DNA from: Tetrahymena thermophila SB210
Taxonomy: Eukaryota; Ciliophora; Oligohymenophorea; Hymenostomatida; Tetrahymenidae
NCBI RefSeq assembly: GCF_000189635.1
Contig: NW_002476539.1
Location: forward strand, 4,236-68,235
Length of the DNA: 64,000 nucleotides
Direction of reading: 5' to 3'
Shown here: positions 13,201 through 24,291 of the stretch, piece by piece
How the letters are laid out: each line of letters begins with the position of its first letter
Numbering within the stretch: the first letter of the stretch is position 1
Notes under the pieces: generated by a model
The model's input: the letters and a program-made list of their open reading frames with translations, nothing else
What the model was told of the DNA's origin: nothing
Database searches by the model: none
Made by a program: the position numbers and the translations under genes

Positions 13201-16200
13201 TAACGTATCCTTAAAGAAAACTTGTTGTGTTTACTTTTCAAAAAGCAAATGAATAGATTAATTTTTTATTTGTTTAAGATTTTAATTAAATTTTATATCC
13301 TGATATCAAAAAGACTTAAATCTTACAGTAAGAAAACTTTGCAATCTATATAAATTTTGCAAACGGAAGTTACAAAATAATACAAAGTAAGAAAATTTAA
13401 AAATAATTTTATTATTTATTTATAAATTGTTTTAAAATAAAGAAAAATTTGAATTTCTGAACATATATTAATATCTTATCTGTGATTAATTTGGAGATTA
13501 AAATAGATTTATATGTTAAAGCTATGATCAAAGCTTTTACTTAGTCAACTTAATTGATACTTCAAATATCATCAATATTAATAATAAACAATTTTACAAA
13601 ATTTTAACTTCTTAATAGACATTTTATTTACTAATTTATTATAATTTGTAAACAGATGTAAGAAATTAAAATTTTGAAGTGTTATTTGAATTTGATTTGA
13701 ACAAATTTGATATAAATTTCGTAATAACCTTACATAAATAGGATTTCTTTATTTCTACATCAAACTCTTTAATTTCCTTTTATGATGTATCTGGAAATAT
13801 TTAATTTAATTATAGCTTAGAAGTAAATGAATCCAATGTTTATATTTATAATTACTATATTATAGTTATTAATGACTAAAAATTGATAAAATTTCTCCCT
13901 GACTTAAATGAGAAAACTTTAATAACTATATAAGCTATTATCATATAATCTAAAGTAAATCAAGTTATTGTTAATTACCCTCTAGATAACATTCTTTTAT
14001 TAAGTGATTATAATATGCAATTTTATTTATTATCAGACTTTAGTTTGATTAAATAAATAGCTACTTAACCAGGATACACATATATAGGACGCGATAGCAT
14101 AAATAACGTAAGAAATATTACTTATATATATTTTTTCCCCCCTATTTTTAAATTTAAATTTTTACATAATTAGAATACATTTTTAATGGATAAAAACATT
14201 TTTGGAATAAAAAAGTTAAAAAAATTTAAATTTAATTAATGTCTTTTTTTATCTTTTAATTTAAATATAGATAGAACTTTTTAACAGTGGATAATAGATA
14301 TGGATTTATAGATATTACTAAGATACCTATTAAATAATGCAAATTTAAATCTAACCAAATTAGTATTTTATAGATGCTGGTCATGGTGTTTTACTGATAG
14401 AAGATTCGAATTTGAATGTATATATGATTGATTATATAGGAGAGTAATAGTCTAATTAATTTAAATTGAAATTAGCAATAAATGATGTTTCTAGATATCC
14501 TATTTTGCTATATTACAGTGATTAGTTATCTATTCTTTTTATGCATTAGTTTGTTATCACATAGGGTTTAGGAATAAATGATTTTTATAACATCAATAGT
14601 GATTTGGATATATAAAGACTAAATTAATATTCTATCATTGATTTCTAAATTACTTAAGTAGCAATACTAAATCCTAATCTTAACTTAATAAGCATTCTAA
14701 ATAACTAAAATCAAAATGTAGTAAAAACAATTTAATTAGATACAGATCTAAGCAATTAACTTATCAATGAATATTAAATTGTAAATATTGGATTCTCTCT
14801 TTTAATAGCTATATCTTTTGATAAATATCATGTCATCGACATTTAAAATTTTAGTGTAATAAAACAAGATACATTATCGAATTGTAAGAAACTTTTTGTT
14901 TCAAATTAATTTTAAACTATATTTTATATCGATAGCTCAAATTAGCTTTATATTTTTGATTAAACACTAATCTAATTCAAATAGATATTAATTTAAGGAT
15001 ATTAAAACTATTAAAGTATTTAGCATATAAATAGCAAAATAGTTACTATTTTATTATCTCAAGAAATTGTTAGCTTTATTTTGTACGATCTAGAGAAATA
15101 GTCTCTCATTAATATTTCAAATTATAAATAAGAATAAACAGTAAATTTTTTTTAACAACCAATTGAATTTTACTTAACTAAAAAATTTTAAGTTTTTAAT
15201 ATAAAATGAAGTTTAAATAATTAAATTTTAAAATAAATTAGGACACAGTTTATCAAGTCTTATTCACAGATTTTCAGGTAATATAGTAGACTTAAAATGC
15301 TATGGTTATTTTTTCATTATAGAACTATCCTATTTAAGAAATTCAAACTTACTAAATCCAAAGTGCTGCATCTTTTAATTTAGAATAAATTTTCTATTTG
15401 AATGGCTATTCAGATCCCTTTATATTGATAAATCTATCAGATTACTTTTCGTATCTTTATAAATTAAGTAGTTCTCTACCAATCATAATTGACCCTTCTG
15501 ATCTAAACATGGTTAAAGTATTTGCTAAATTTATTAAGCCATGCATTAATGTAAGCACATAAGTAGATTCTTATCATCTCTATTTTATTTGTCCACTAAA
15601 TACATAAATATATGATATAGCATCGATGTAATTCATTAATAATATAAAGTATTTAGCATCTGAAAATAGTTATATGAAAAGTATTTAATACGTTGATAAA
15701 AATATTTTTTTAATAATAACTAATAATAAAATTGATGTTTTCGAGATAAATTACACATTTAAATAAAAAATTTTCACATTAAATTAACTAAATAACCCTA
15801 AGGTTTATGGTAAAATAATATCATATTAATAAACAGAAATCGATATAACAATTTATGGAGTTACTTCATAAAATATCTTTTAGTTTTCAGTCAAGCACAA
15901 CTCAACATAATTTTAATAAAGTTAAAGATCTTATAAGTTAGTTCAAGTTGGAGTAAATAGTGAATCTGACTTATACAAAGTAAATTTTTTAAAATTTTTA
16001 ACATTTAAATTATTAAATAAAAAAATTAAAACAATCTTAAAAAAATCTTTAAATCAAATAACACCTAAAAAATTTAAAAGTCATCCTTTTTTTCTCCCAA
16101 AATTCTAAATTAGAGTATTAAAATAAAAATTTTATTTCAAATTACTTTAACCTATTAGTATATATATATTTAATTTTAAATAATTTAAAATAAAAATAGA

Positions 16201-19200
16201 ATTATATTATCCAGTAGTCCTTGGTATATGGCTTTGAAATGGTTAGGTATTAATAGATTCTAACTAATGATTTAAATGCGTAAATTAATAAATTATTTTT
16301 TTTAAATTTAAAAATTTAAATTAATAAATAGTAATTAACCTTTTACAGTATCAGATAACTTGAGTTAAAGGACTAACTTTATCTTAGAATTTTAGTCTAG
16401 CGAAAATTAAAAGTATTAATTAACAATAATGAGCTCAAATTTGTTTTCTTCTTAATTTTAGAATATAAAATTTTCAAAACTATAATTAAATTTTGTTGTA
16501 TAAGATAATAATTCTTTGGATATCAATCCTAATAAATAAATAAAGTATTTTTAAATATCAGAATCCCTTTTATAAATTAGTGGATAAGGTAGTAAGATTT
16601 TAATCCATGATATATCAACTCTAGTTTTGAATGAAATAGAATTAACTTAAGAAAAAATAAATAATTCTTTCTAATTTTAGAATATTTAGTCCATAATAAT
16701 AAACAATTTTGTGGTGAAAAACATTAATTTTGTTGGTAATTTTAATTTTTTAACATTCTCTAACTGCCCTTAATTAACTTTAAGAAATATCACTATAATT
16801 AATAGTAATTTTTCCAATTATATTTTTGATATCTAACAGGCTAATAACCAAATTTTAATTTAAGACTTTACTATAAATAACTCATATTTTGGAGTTGGAA
16901 TAATTCATTTTGATAGTGTAGCTAATCTAATTATGTAAAATATTAATATTACTCAAGTCTACTAATTAAAGCTTATCAATAATGATTAAAATAACTACTT
17001 AAGCTATGTTTTTTACTTAAGTAATGTACTAATAGCTAATTTAATACAGATAAATTTTAATAACACAAATAATTTAGGTCTGGTTGAATATAGTGGATAA
17101 TAATAATCTCTTAATTAACTATTAATCATGGATACGTTTTCCACATTTAATAATATAATAAATTTCCCTATTTTACGAATTCATTAAGCTAATAATATAA
17201 CTATGAATAATTTCTTAATATAAAAAGTTGAAGCTAATAGTAATACAAACTTATTATAAATATCATTAGCTTAATCAATATTAATAAATTAGTTAGAATT
17301 AATTTAATTAGATTATTATTATTTATAACGCCTAAGAAACCTCAATGATGCAACTTCTTCTTATGCAATTTTAATTTTAGGAGTGTCTAACACTGTTTTA
17401 ACAAATATAGTTATGGACAAAGTGAATTAGATTGGTTTAATAAGTGTTGATTCATTCTAATCAACAATTTAGTAGATGTATTTAAGTAATTTCTTAAATA
17501 TAAACTAATCTAACTTTAGCAACATAAACAATAGTATTATGAGTTAACCAATTTTTAATTTTAATATCTAAAAATTAATTTTAAATCAATTTAATATAAC
17601 TAAGGCAAACAATATATTTCACTTAATTCTAGCTAACCCGTCAAATCAATTCCAATATTTAAATTCTAAAATATAATAAATTTAACTAATAAATTTTTCT
17701 ACCACTTTATATCTACAAAATTCTGATTAATTATAATTATAAAATGTTATATTTGATTAAATAAGATCACATCTAGGCAGTCCTTCATTAATTATCAGTT
17801 AAGTTTAAAAAGTTACTATTTAAAAAAGTACATTTTAGTATTAAACGAATTATAATTTAGATAATGATAAATAATCAGATTCTTAATACGATGGAGCACT
17901 AAATTTTCAAAAATGTACATATATTGAAATTCAATAATCTATTTTTTAAGATAACTAAAGCTTCAAAAATGGAGGAGCTATTTATTTTTATAATAATCAG
18001 TAGATACAAATAAAAAATTCTTAATTTATTTCAAATAAAGCTTTAACTATGAGTGGAGGTGCTATTTATTTGATATCTTCAAACATTGTTATTGCCAATA
18101 GCTTATTTAGTGATAATTAATCAATTATGGAGAAAGGAGGGGCAATTTATATCTAAGGATCCAAAATCTAATTTACAGATAAAACAACTGTTATTAAAAA
18201 CTAAGCTTAAATTGGAGGAGGAATTTATTATGATTAAGCAACCACTGAAATACAAAAAGATATAAGTGTAATCATTTTAAATAATTTAGGACACTTTTAT
18301 GGTAAAAACTTTGGATCTTAACCTAGAAAAATAAAATAAATTAACCATATAAGCAAATAATAATTTGATACAATCACAATATCTAATTTTTAAAGTGGAA
18401 ATTATACTAAATAAGAAATTTATATTTAATTTTTTGATGAAGAAGATGAGCCCCTAAATTTTTCTTAGAAGAATAATTTAAGTAGCCTTTCAAGTAGTAT
18501 TTAGTAAGAAATAAATTTATATCAAATTACATTTGATACATAATAATTAACAGACCAAATTGCAATTTCTATAGGTTAATAAGCATAATTTGATTCTACG
18601 GCTAATATGTTCAAGCTTAATTTTACAGCTTCTTTTAAAAACTAAACCAGCTTTGATCTAAGTTTAGTTTCAGTCCTTACATTTAGCAAAATATCAATAT
18701 CTTTAAAACTGAACTTTAGACCTTGTGAAATTGGTGAAATCAAATATTTTAGATCTGGATATACTTAGTAAATATTATAAAATATAACTATTAATATTAA
18801 TATTGTTTTTTTTAAACTAAAATTAATTAATAGATGTGATTAATGCTCAGAAGGAACTTATTCTTTAGCTGATCCAAATTAATTTAACCACTAAATTTAA
18901 TGTAATATTTGCCCAGATTCAGCTTAGTACTGTTAAGGGAGATCAATCATTTTAAAAGATAATTACTGGAGAGAATCAGAGCTAACAGATAATATATATG
19001 AATGCTAATTCAATGGATGCAGTTATTAATAAGAAAATATAAATGGGTGTGTTAGAGGTTATACTGGAGTACTTTGCTAGGTTTGTGATATTTAAGGAGA
19101 CTTTTGGTTAGAATCATATGGCTCTTAGGGTAATTAGTGTTTGAGATGCTCCAAATTATATCTAGTTTATATAATAACTTCTCTATCTATATTATTTTAC

Positions 19201-20627
19201 ATTTTATATATTCACTACAGCTTAAATTCATAAGCAGAATAAAAAATTTTAATTATTCAATTAAATTATCTAAGAAAATTGAATATGTTATACTTAAGTA
19301 AATCAAAGTTATAGGGTTCTGACTCAGCAGGTCTTACTAAAGTCTTCTTGCATTATATTTAAATATTCTCAACAACTATTAATTTTTATGAAAATATACC
19401 ATTAGTTGTTAAACAACCAGTAGATGTAGGAGGTAATCCTACAAATGTCACTTACAAAAGTTTTGATTGCTTATTTAAAGGATCACCCATAGAAATAGTG
19501 TGGATTAACAGATTGCTAATGTAGATAGCTTAATTAGCATTTATTTCTTTGATAATTTTCTTGTATAATATTTATCAAAACAGAAAGTATAAAAAAAAAT
19601 TTTATGGAGTAATTTATGCTGTTTTCTTGTACTTATTTTATTATCCTGCTTTAACTAAGCTTTTTATATCACTTTGTTGGTGCTAGAAAATAGGATCTAA
19701 TTATTATTTAACCAATGACTATAGTTAAAAATGCTTTACAAGAACACATATTTTAACTATGATATTAATAATACTTCCTTTAACAGTAGCTTGGACTATA
19801 GGAATTCCTTATATTTTATTTTTAAAAATGAGAACAGCTCAAAAATAAAATAAAAATGAATCTATAAAATACACGCTAACTTATTATATCCTACAGTAAG
19901 GCTACAGAAAATAGTATTACTATTGGGAATTAGTAAGAATGTTTGAAAAGTTCTTGATAATGTTCCTTCTAAATAGCTTTTTCTCTAATTTAATTTAAAG
20001 ATTATTAATTACACTTATTTGCTTTACATACCTCTAATTAGTTATTAGAATTAAGCCTTTCTAAATATCTTCATAAATGAAAATTGAATTAATTTTATCA
20101 CAGATAATTGTTGTGTCTCTTTTATTTTAGTCAATTCTTGATACTTAATTATTATCTTAATAATTAAGCTATTTTATTATTAGCATTTTATCTTTGATAA
20201 ATATATATGGAATAGTAAAAGTAATAAATTAATATCTTATCCTAACAAAAACTCTAATAGTCTATTCAGATGATGATTCTACATTTAAAAAAATTCTTTT
20301 GAAAATTTAGTACTTTTAACGATTATTTAAAAAACCTAATGTGACTATATTTAGGGTAAGTTATCTTTGGAAAAAAGTATAATATAAAATTGTTAAAAAA
20401 AATCAACAAACTGTTACCACAAATTAACAAAGAAAAAATAGCACAGAGAAATAAGAGAACTTGCAATAATCTAATGAAAATCACAATAGATATTTAAGTA
20501 CTCCTTAATCTGACAACAAAGTATTTTTTATTTTTTATATTTAGATTAAATTTTAATTTTTAAATAGGAAACAAACTGTGATCTCATCATATTTTAGAAT
20601 TCAGAATCCAGCATCATAAATCTTTGA
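10219..20627 (+). CDS. Gene 2: giant Cys-rich / beta-helix / 7-TM membrane protein (3151 aa)
   Basis: The ATG opens a signal peptide (MKIKRSQKQLKLILASSILF). Introns: 10435-10486, 11667-11759, 12995-13097, 13387-13442, 14108-14270, 15141-15241, 15980-16199, 16280-16331, 18768-18833 and 20521-20567. With these removed there are 3151 codons and a TGA. Domains: Cys-rich furin/GFR-like repeats (about 30-145, pairs such as CQYC, CLAC, CIQ/CNQ-type knots); beta-rich region with propeller-like strands such as VIYDF and ILYDLE (about 170-1730); right-handed beta-helix with GGAIYFY, GGAIYLI, GGAIYIQ and GGGIYY (1760-2410); FYGKNFGSQPRK and FQSGNYTK (2413-2460); CDQCSEGTYSLADP and further cysteines (2571-2672); about seven membrane spans (2675-3045); RVSYLWKK (about 3083); Gln/Asn-rich tail. 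The start is fixed by its match to gene 4. Probably a secretory-pathway surface protein; ligand and partners unknown. Confidence 0.87.
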
Positions 20628-21029
20628 ATAATAACAAAAATTTATTATTTTCATAAAAATTTTGATTTTTTTAAGATAATTGTATTAATATTTATTTTGC
20701 TTTAAGTTTTAGCAAAAAATAAATAGATTTTATTTATGAGTTAATTTCATTTTGCATTTTATTTTTAAATTTATAAACTTCAGAATTTATTTCAAATGAT
20801 TTTAATCAAGAATAAAATTAAAATATATAATTTTTAAATCTACAATGAAATTTACATAAATCAATTCTTCATATTTTTTTTCCAAATATTTCAAATAATT
20901 TATCCAATTTTTAAAAATTAAAATGGAAATTAAATTCATAACGAAACAAAAATTTTTTTAAAAATTCGATAGCTGTATAATAAAAGTTATAAAATATTAA
21001 ATGTACTTAACTTATTAGTACCTCAGGTT
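20628..21029. other. 3' flank of gene 2
   Basis: About 300 nt after the stop align with the 3' flank of gene 4 (34764-35050), including the shared words AATAGATTTTATTTATGAG and TATATAATTTTTAAATCTAC. No gene is visible. The similarity shows that the duplication reached beyond the coding part. It should contain the 3' UTR and poly(A) site, which cannot be pinpointed here. Confidence 0.6.
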
Positions 21030-22440
21030 TTAACTATATCGATAGCAATAATATTTATAATTTCAAAAATGGTTTGATTTGTAAAATTTTATTCTTTCCA
21101 GTTATTCTAATATTTAAAATAAAAGGACATGAATTTTTAGATAAGCCAAATAATACAATTTCAAAGTTAAGAGAATTCTATTTGCTAAATTTGCCTAATA
21201 CCTAATTTTTTGTAATGCTGAAATATCAACATATGTAATTAAAATTGTTTTTCTTTAAGCGATAATAAGCCTTAATTCATAAGATGCAAAAAATAAGATT
21301 AAGTTATTGTTAACGGTTAAAATATGTGCTCTCTTCATTGTTATGCATTTTTAAATAAGGTTTAATTTGAAAATTTTTCAAAAAAATAATTAATTTTAAG
21401 ATTTAAGCAATCAATTTTCTGTATTATATACTTAACCATTAGAAACCTTATTACAAATAAATAATTATACCACAGCAATTACATAGGAAGATATTGGAAT
21501 TAAATTATTTTATTTATTCTATGTCTTTTTTTAATCAATTTTTAGAAAAATAAAATATTTTTAATTTCAACCAACTTTATTTTTAGATATGATAGATTTC
21601 TCTCTCTAAAAATAAAAAGAATTTAATTATTTAATTTTTTAGAAGTAATTGAATTTAACATAAATTACCCTAATCTATATTAAATTAAGAATTTTTTTAC
21701 TTAATTCTCTTGCTAACAAAAATGAATTAATTTTAAATTATATTTATAATTTAATATAAATTAGAATTAAACATTATTATAATTTAATAGGTAATAGGAA
21801 TAACTAAAACTCGAGTACATCTATCCTATACATATTCAAAATTTTAGCTTAATAAATATTTAGTAATTAAAATCTAATTAAAGATTGAGTAATTTTAAAT
21901 GATTAGCTTATCATTCTATTTAAATAAGTAAAATCAATAGGAATAATAGATTTTTATGAATCAAGCATACAATTTCCTCTAACTTATATGATTACCTCTT
22001 TTTAAACTCCTTTTTTAACTTAAAAATATGTTTTTATAAATTTTGATGGCTAAATATTATTATTATCATTAAATAATTTTCAATATTTTAATACAGTTTA
22101 AAGTTATGCTGTATGATACAAAAGAGATTTAATGAGTACATAATACAAAACCTTTCCATTCCCTAATTTTATTTATTTGGATAGCTAGTAATTATGTTCT
22201 AATAAATATTTGTAACTAAATAATATATTCTTCCTTTATTAAAATTTGGATACAAATTTATACTACATAATAACTTAAGTGTTAAGAAAAATCTATTTTT
22301 TTAATTTAAATTTTATTTTTTTATAATAAATATAAAGTTTTTAAATTTAAATTCCTTCTGTTCTCATATTTATCTTAATAGAGACCTTGATTTTTTAGTT
22401 CTAAAACTATAAACATTTTTTAATTATTATACTTTAAATT
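21030..22440 (+). pseudogene. Broken 5' copy of gene 5
   Basis: The segment follows the 5' part of gene 5 (about 35510-36900), including its introns. Nearly identical runs include GAGAATTCTATTTGCTAAAT and CCATTAGAAACCTTATTACA. It is not functional. The exon carrying the signal peptide is not recognisable. A CxxxC segment near the start of the second Cys-rich module is deleted. In the frame equivalent to gene 5 the cysteines of the NCLQC motif are hit and the codon after TGC is TGA, near 21228. Downstream there is an insertion of roughly 150 nt relative to gene 5 in the second intron region, and the copy fades out after the stretch matching gene 5 exon 4. It is the residue of a gene 5 paralog in duplication unit A. 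Confidence 0.78.
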
Positions 22441-22855
22441 TAAATATTTTTATTTTTATTAATTGTACACTTTATTTATTAATTTTTATTTATGGTAAAA
22501 ATATATTTTAATTTACTAAGTAGGTATTAATAATACATATTTTTAAATTCCTTTTATAAAAAAATTTAAATAGAAATTAAAATTTTAACTATTCTAAAAA
22601 TGTATTATTTACTATTTAATAGTTTCTTTTATTTAAAAAAAAATACATTTTTAGATTTATTAATATCAGTAAAATTTAAAATATTATTTTAATTAACAAT
22701 TAGATATGTAAAAATAATTAGTACAAACATAAAATAATTATCAGTTTATATAAATTGATCTAATTAAATATCAGTAAAAAGTAAATTCAATGCAGTTTTT
22801 TCGTTTTTTATCAATTAATTTAGTATTAAAGATATTTAATTAATACATTAATAAT
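22441..22855. other. Junction between the two relic copies
   Basis: AT-rich sequence with no recognisable gene. It lies between the end of gene 5 similarity and the ATG of the gene-1-like fragment, so it should contain the junction of the two duplicated blocks and whatever remains of the upstream region of the gene-1-like copy. Confidence 0.45.
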
Positions 22856-23636
22856 ATGAAGAAAATATAAGACTTACTCAATTTAGTCTTTATCTGTTTT
22901 GTAAAGTAAACATAGTAATTAAGCATACCAGATGTATGCCCTTTAGTTAGCAATTTTTTTTAAAGCTAATCTGATCAATTTTAATAGTGCTTAAAAAGTT
23001 ACAGCGAATGCTTTTCAAACACCTATTATGTTTTATGCATAGGAAGAACAATCTAATATATCATATTTTATGAGTACAAATCAATGTCTGCCTTAGATTT
23101 ACTTGATATGAAAATTCAAATTATTTAAATATATGCTAATCAATAATAAATGAAGCTCTATGTTTTGATTTCTCTCTGCGATACAACTAATTTAAATATA
23201 AAATATGTATTTAAATTCAACTGTCTCTATTGGCACATATTAATAAAATATAGTCTACTAATATATTAATATAGTATGTTAAGGTTTATATAATTATTAA
23301 TATTTAATATTTAGAAGCGGAAGTGTTTTAGTCATATTTATTTCCTCCAAGTAATTAATATATGAAGATATTATAAACAAGAATATAAATAAAAAGTTAT
23401 TGTTTTTTATAAAGTGAAGCAATCATTTTATTTACAATTAAGTATACTTGACAAATCCTAAATTTAAGGGTTATAACTTATTTAACTTAAGCTCCAACTC
23501 AAAATTTTAAATGGTTGAATCAATTCTTACACAAAGCCTCATATCTATCATTTAAACGAAGGACTTACAAATTAAAAACAAAGTCTAATAATTTTTGGAA
23601 TACATTAATAAATGGATTCTTAAAATCAGATTTATA
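22856..23636 (+). pseudogene. 5' fragment of a gene-1-type gene, with a 169-codon open frame
   Basis: An ATG at 22856 opens a ciliate-code frame of 169 codons ending at TGA 23363-23365. It begins with a signal-peptide-like segment (MKKIQDLLNLVFICFV) followed by a region with several cysteines (DVCPLVSNF, QQCLKSYSECF). From 23205 the DNA matches the first 447 nt of this window, which lead into gene 1, and the match ends at 23636 next to a hairpin. The second copy differs from copy 1 by 2-4 nt indels and has a TGA in a frame open in copy 1. I read it as a truncated relic of the gene 1 start. A small standalone secreted protein from the 169-codon frame cannot be excluded. Confidence 0.55.
23205..23636. 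repeat. Copy 2 of the ~430-nt repeat
   Basis: Second copy of the sequence at 1-447, same orientation, within the gene-1-like fragment. The boundary at 23636 is sharp: the next bases are the 5' arm of an inverted repeat, whereas copy 1 runs on toward gene 1. Confidence 0.7.
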
Positions 23637-23706
23637 AAAAAGCTAAACGCCTAATTAAAATCTAGTGGTATAGCAACCTCTAGACATTAATTAGAATAGC
23701 TTTTTT
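23636..23706. other. Imperfect 71-nt hairpin ending in a T run
   Basis: Three nested pairings are visible: AAAAAAGCTA (23636-23645) with TAGCTTTTTT (23697-23706), CTAATTAA (23651-23658) with TTAATTAG (23687-23694), and TCTAG (23661-23665) with CTAGA (23680-23684), leaving a loop of about 14 nt. The 3' arm runs into eight Ts, which would suit RNA polymerase III termination. It sits exactly at the end of the repeat. It may be a small RNA gene, the footprint of a foldback element, or a rearrangement scar. It has no tRNA-like B box that I can see. Confidence 0.45.
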
Positions 23707-24291
23707 TTATTAAATATTTTCAATAATGTGTAATACAATTTTTTTTAATTTTTCTAAAAAAAATATTTAATTCAAATATTATATAATGTAGAATGACCTT
23801 TTAGAGTCATCAGGTTTAAATTTTTTAGAAATTTTCTTTCAGAACGTTAATGAAAACACTCAAAAATTTTTAAAAATATTGAATATTGTATTTTAACTCT
23901 ATATTTTTTTTATTATATTCAACTTATAAATTTTTTTTAATAATAGTTTATTTTACTTATTTTTCATAAATATTTTAATTTATTTTTTTGATTTTAAATT
24001 AAACATAATCAAAATATTAAAATATAATACTATATATTACATCCATCATATTTTAATACCTAGGATTAACAATATTTAATGTTAGGATTGAAATTATTGA
24101 AGAAACATTTAAAAATTACAAATTTAGAAGTTTTATTAGTTTAATTAATTAAGGATCTCATTAGAAAGAAATAAAGAGTTATACAAACAAAGCAATCATA
24201 TATTTAAATTGTTCTTTCTTCATCAAAAATATTGAGTATATTTAAATTACTTAGTTGATTTAATAAAAAGGTTTATAAAGTTGTTTTCAAA
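23707..24291. other. Intergenic 5' flank of gene 4
   Basis: AT-rich sequence without a gene. From about 24080 to the start codon it aligns with the gene 2 5' flank. Confidence 0.6.
24138..24188 (+). promoter_or_regulatory. Conserved 5'-flank block upstream of gene 4
   Basis: Counterpart of 10065-10115: AGTTTAATTAATTAAGGATC, then a GAAAGAAATAAAGAGTT run, at nearly the same distance from the ATG. It is a candidate promoter or leader element, by conservation only. Confidence 0.35.

Larger units (their letters stand above)
10010..22440. repeat. Duplication unit A (gene 2, its flanks, broken gene 5 copy)
   Basis: This segment is collinear with about 24080-36900 (unit B). The match starts in the 5' flank of gene 2, includes all of gene 2 with its introns, continues through the 3' flank (20628-20930 matches 34764-35050), and resumes in the broken gene 5 copy. 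It ends near 22440, where similarity to gene 5 (about 36900) fades. Coding parts are very similar while several introns have drifted, so the duplication is not recent throughout. Confidence 0.8.

Noticed and set aside
15141-15241. In-frame TGA as a readthrough or selenocysteine codon in gene 2
   Set aside because: The TGA lies in a segment with a GTAAAT donor and a TAG acceptor; the same donor exists in gene 4, the segment itself is diverged, and splicing restores the frame.
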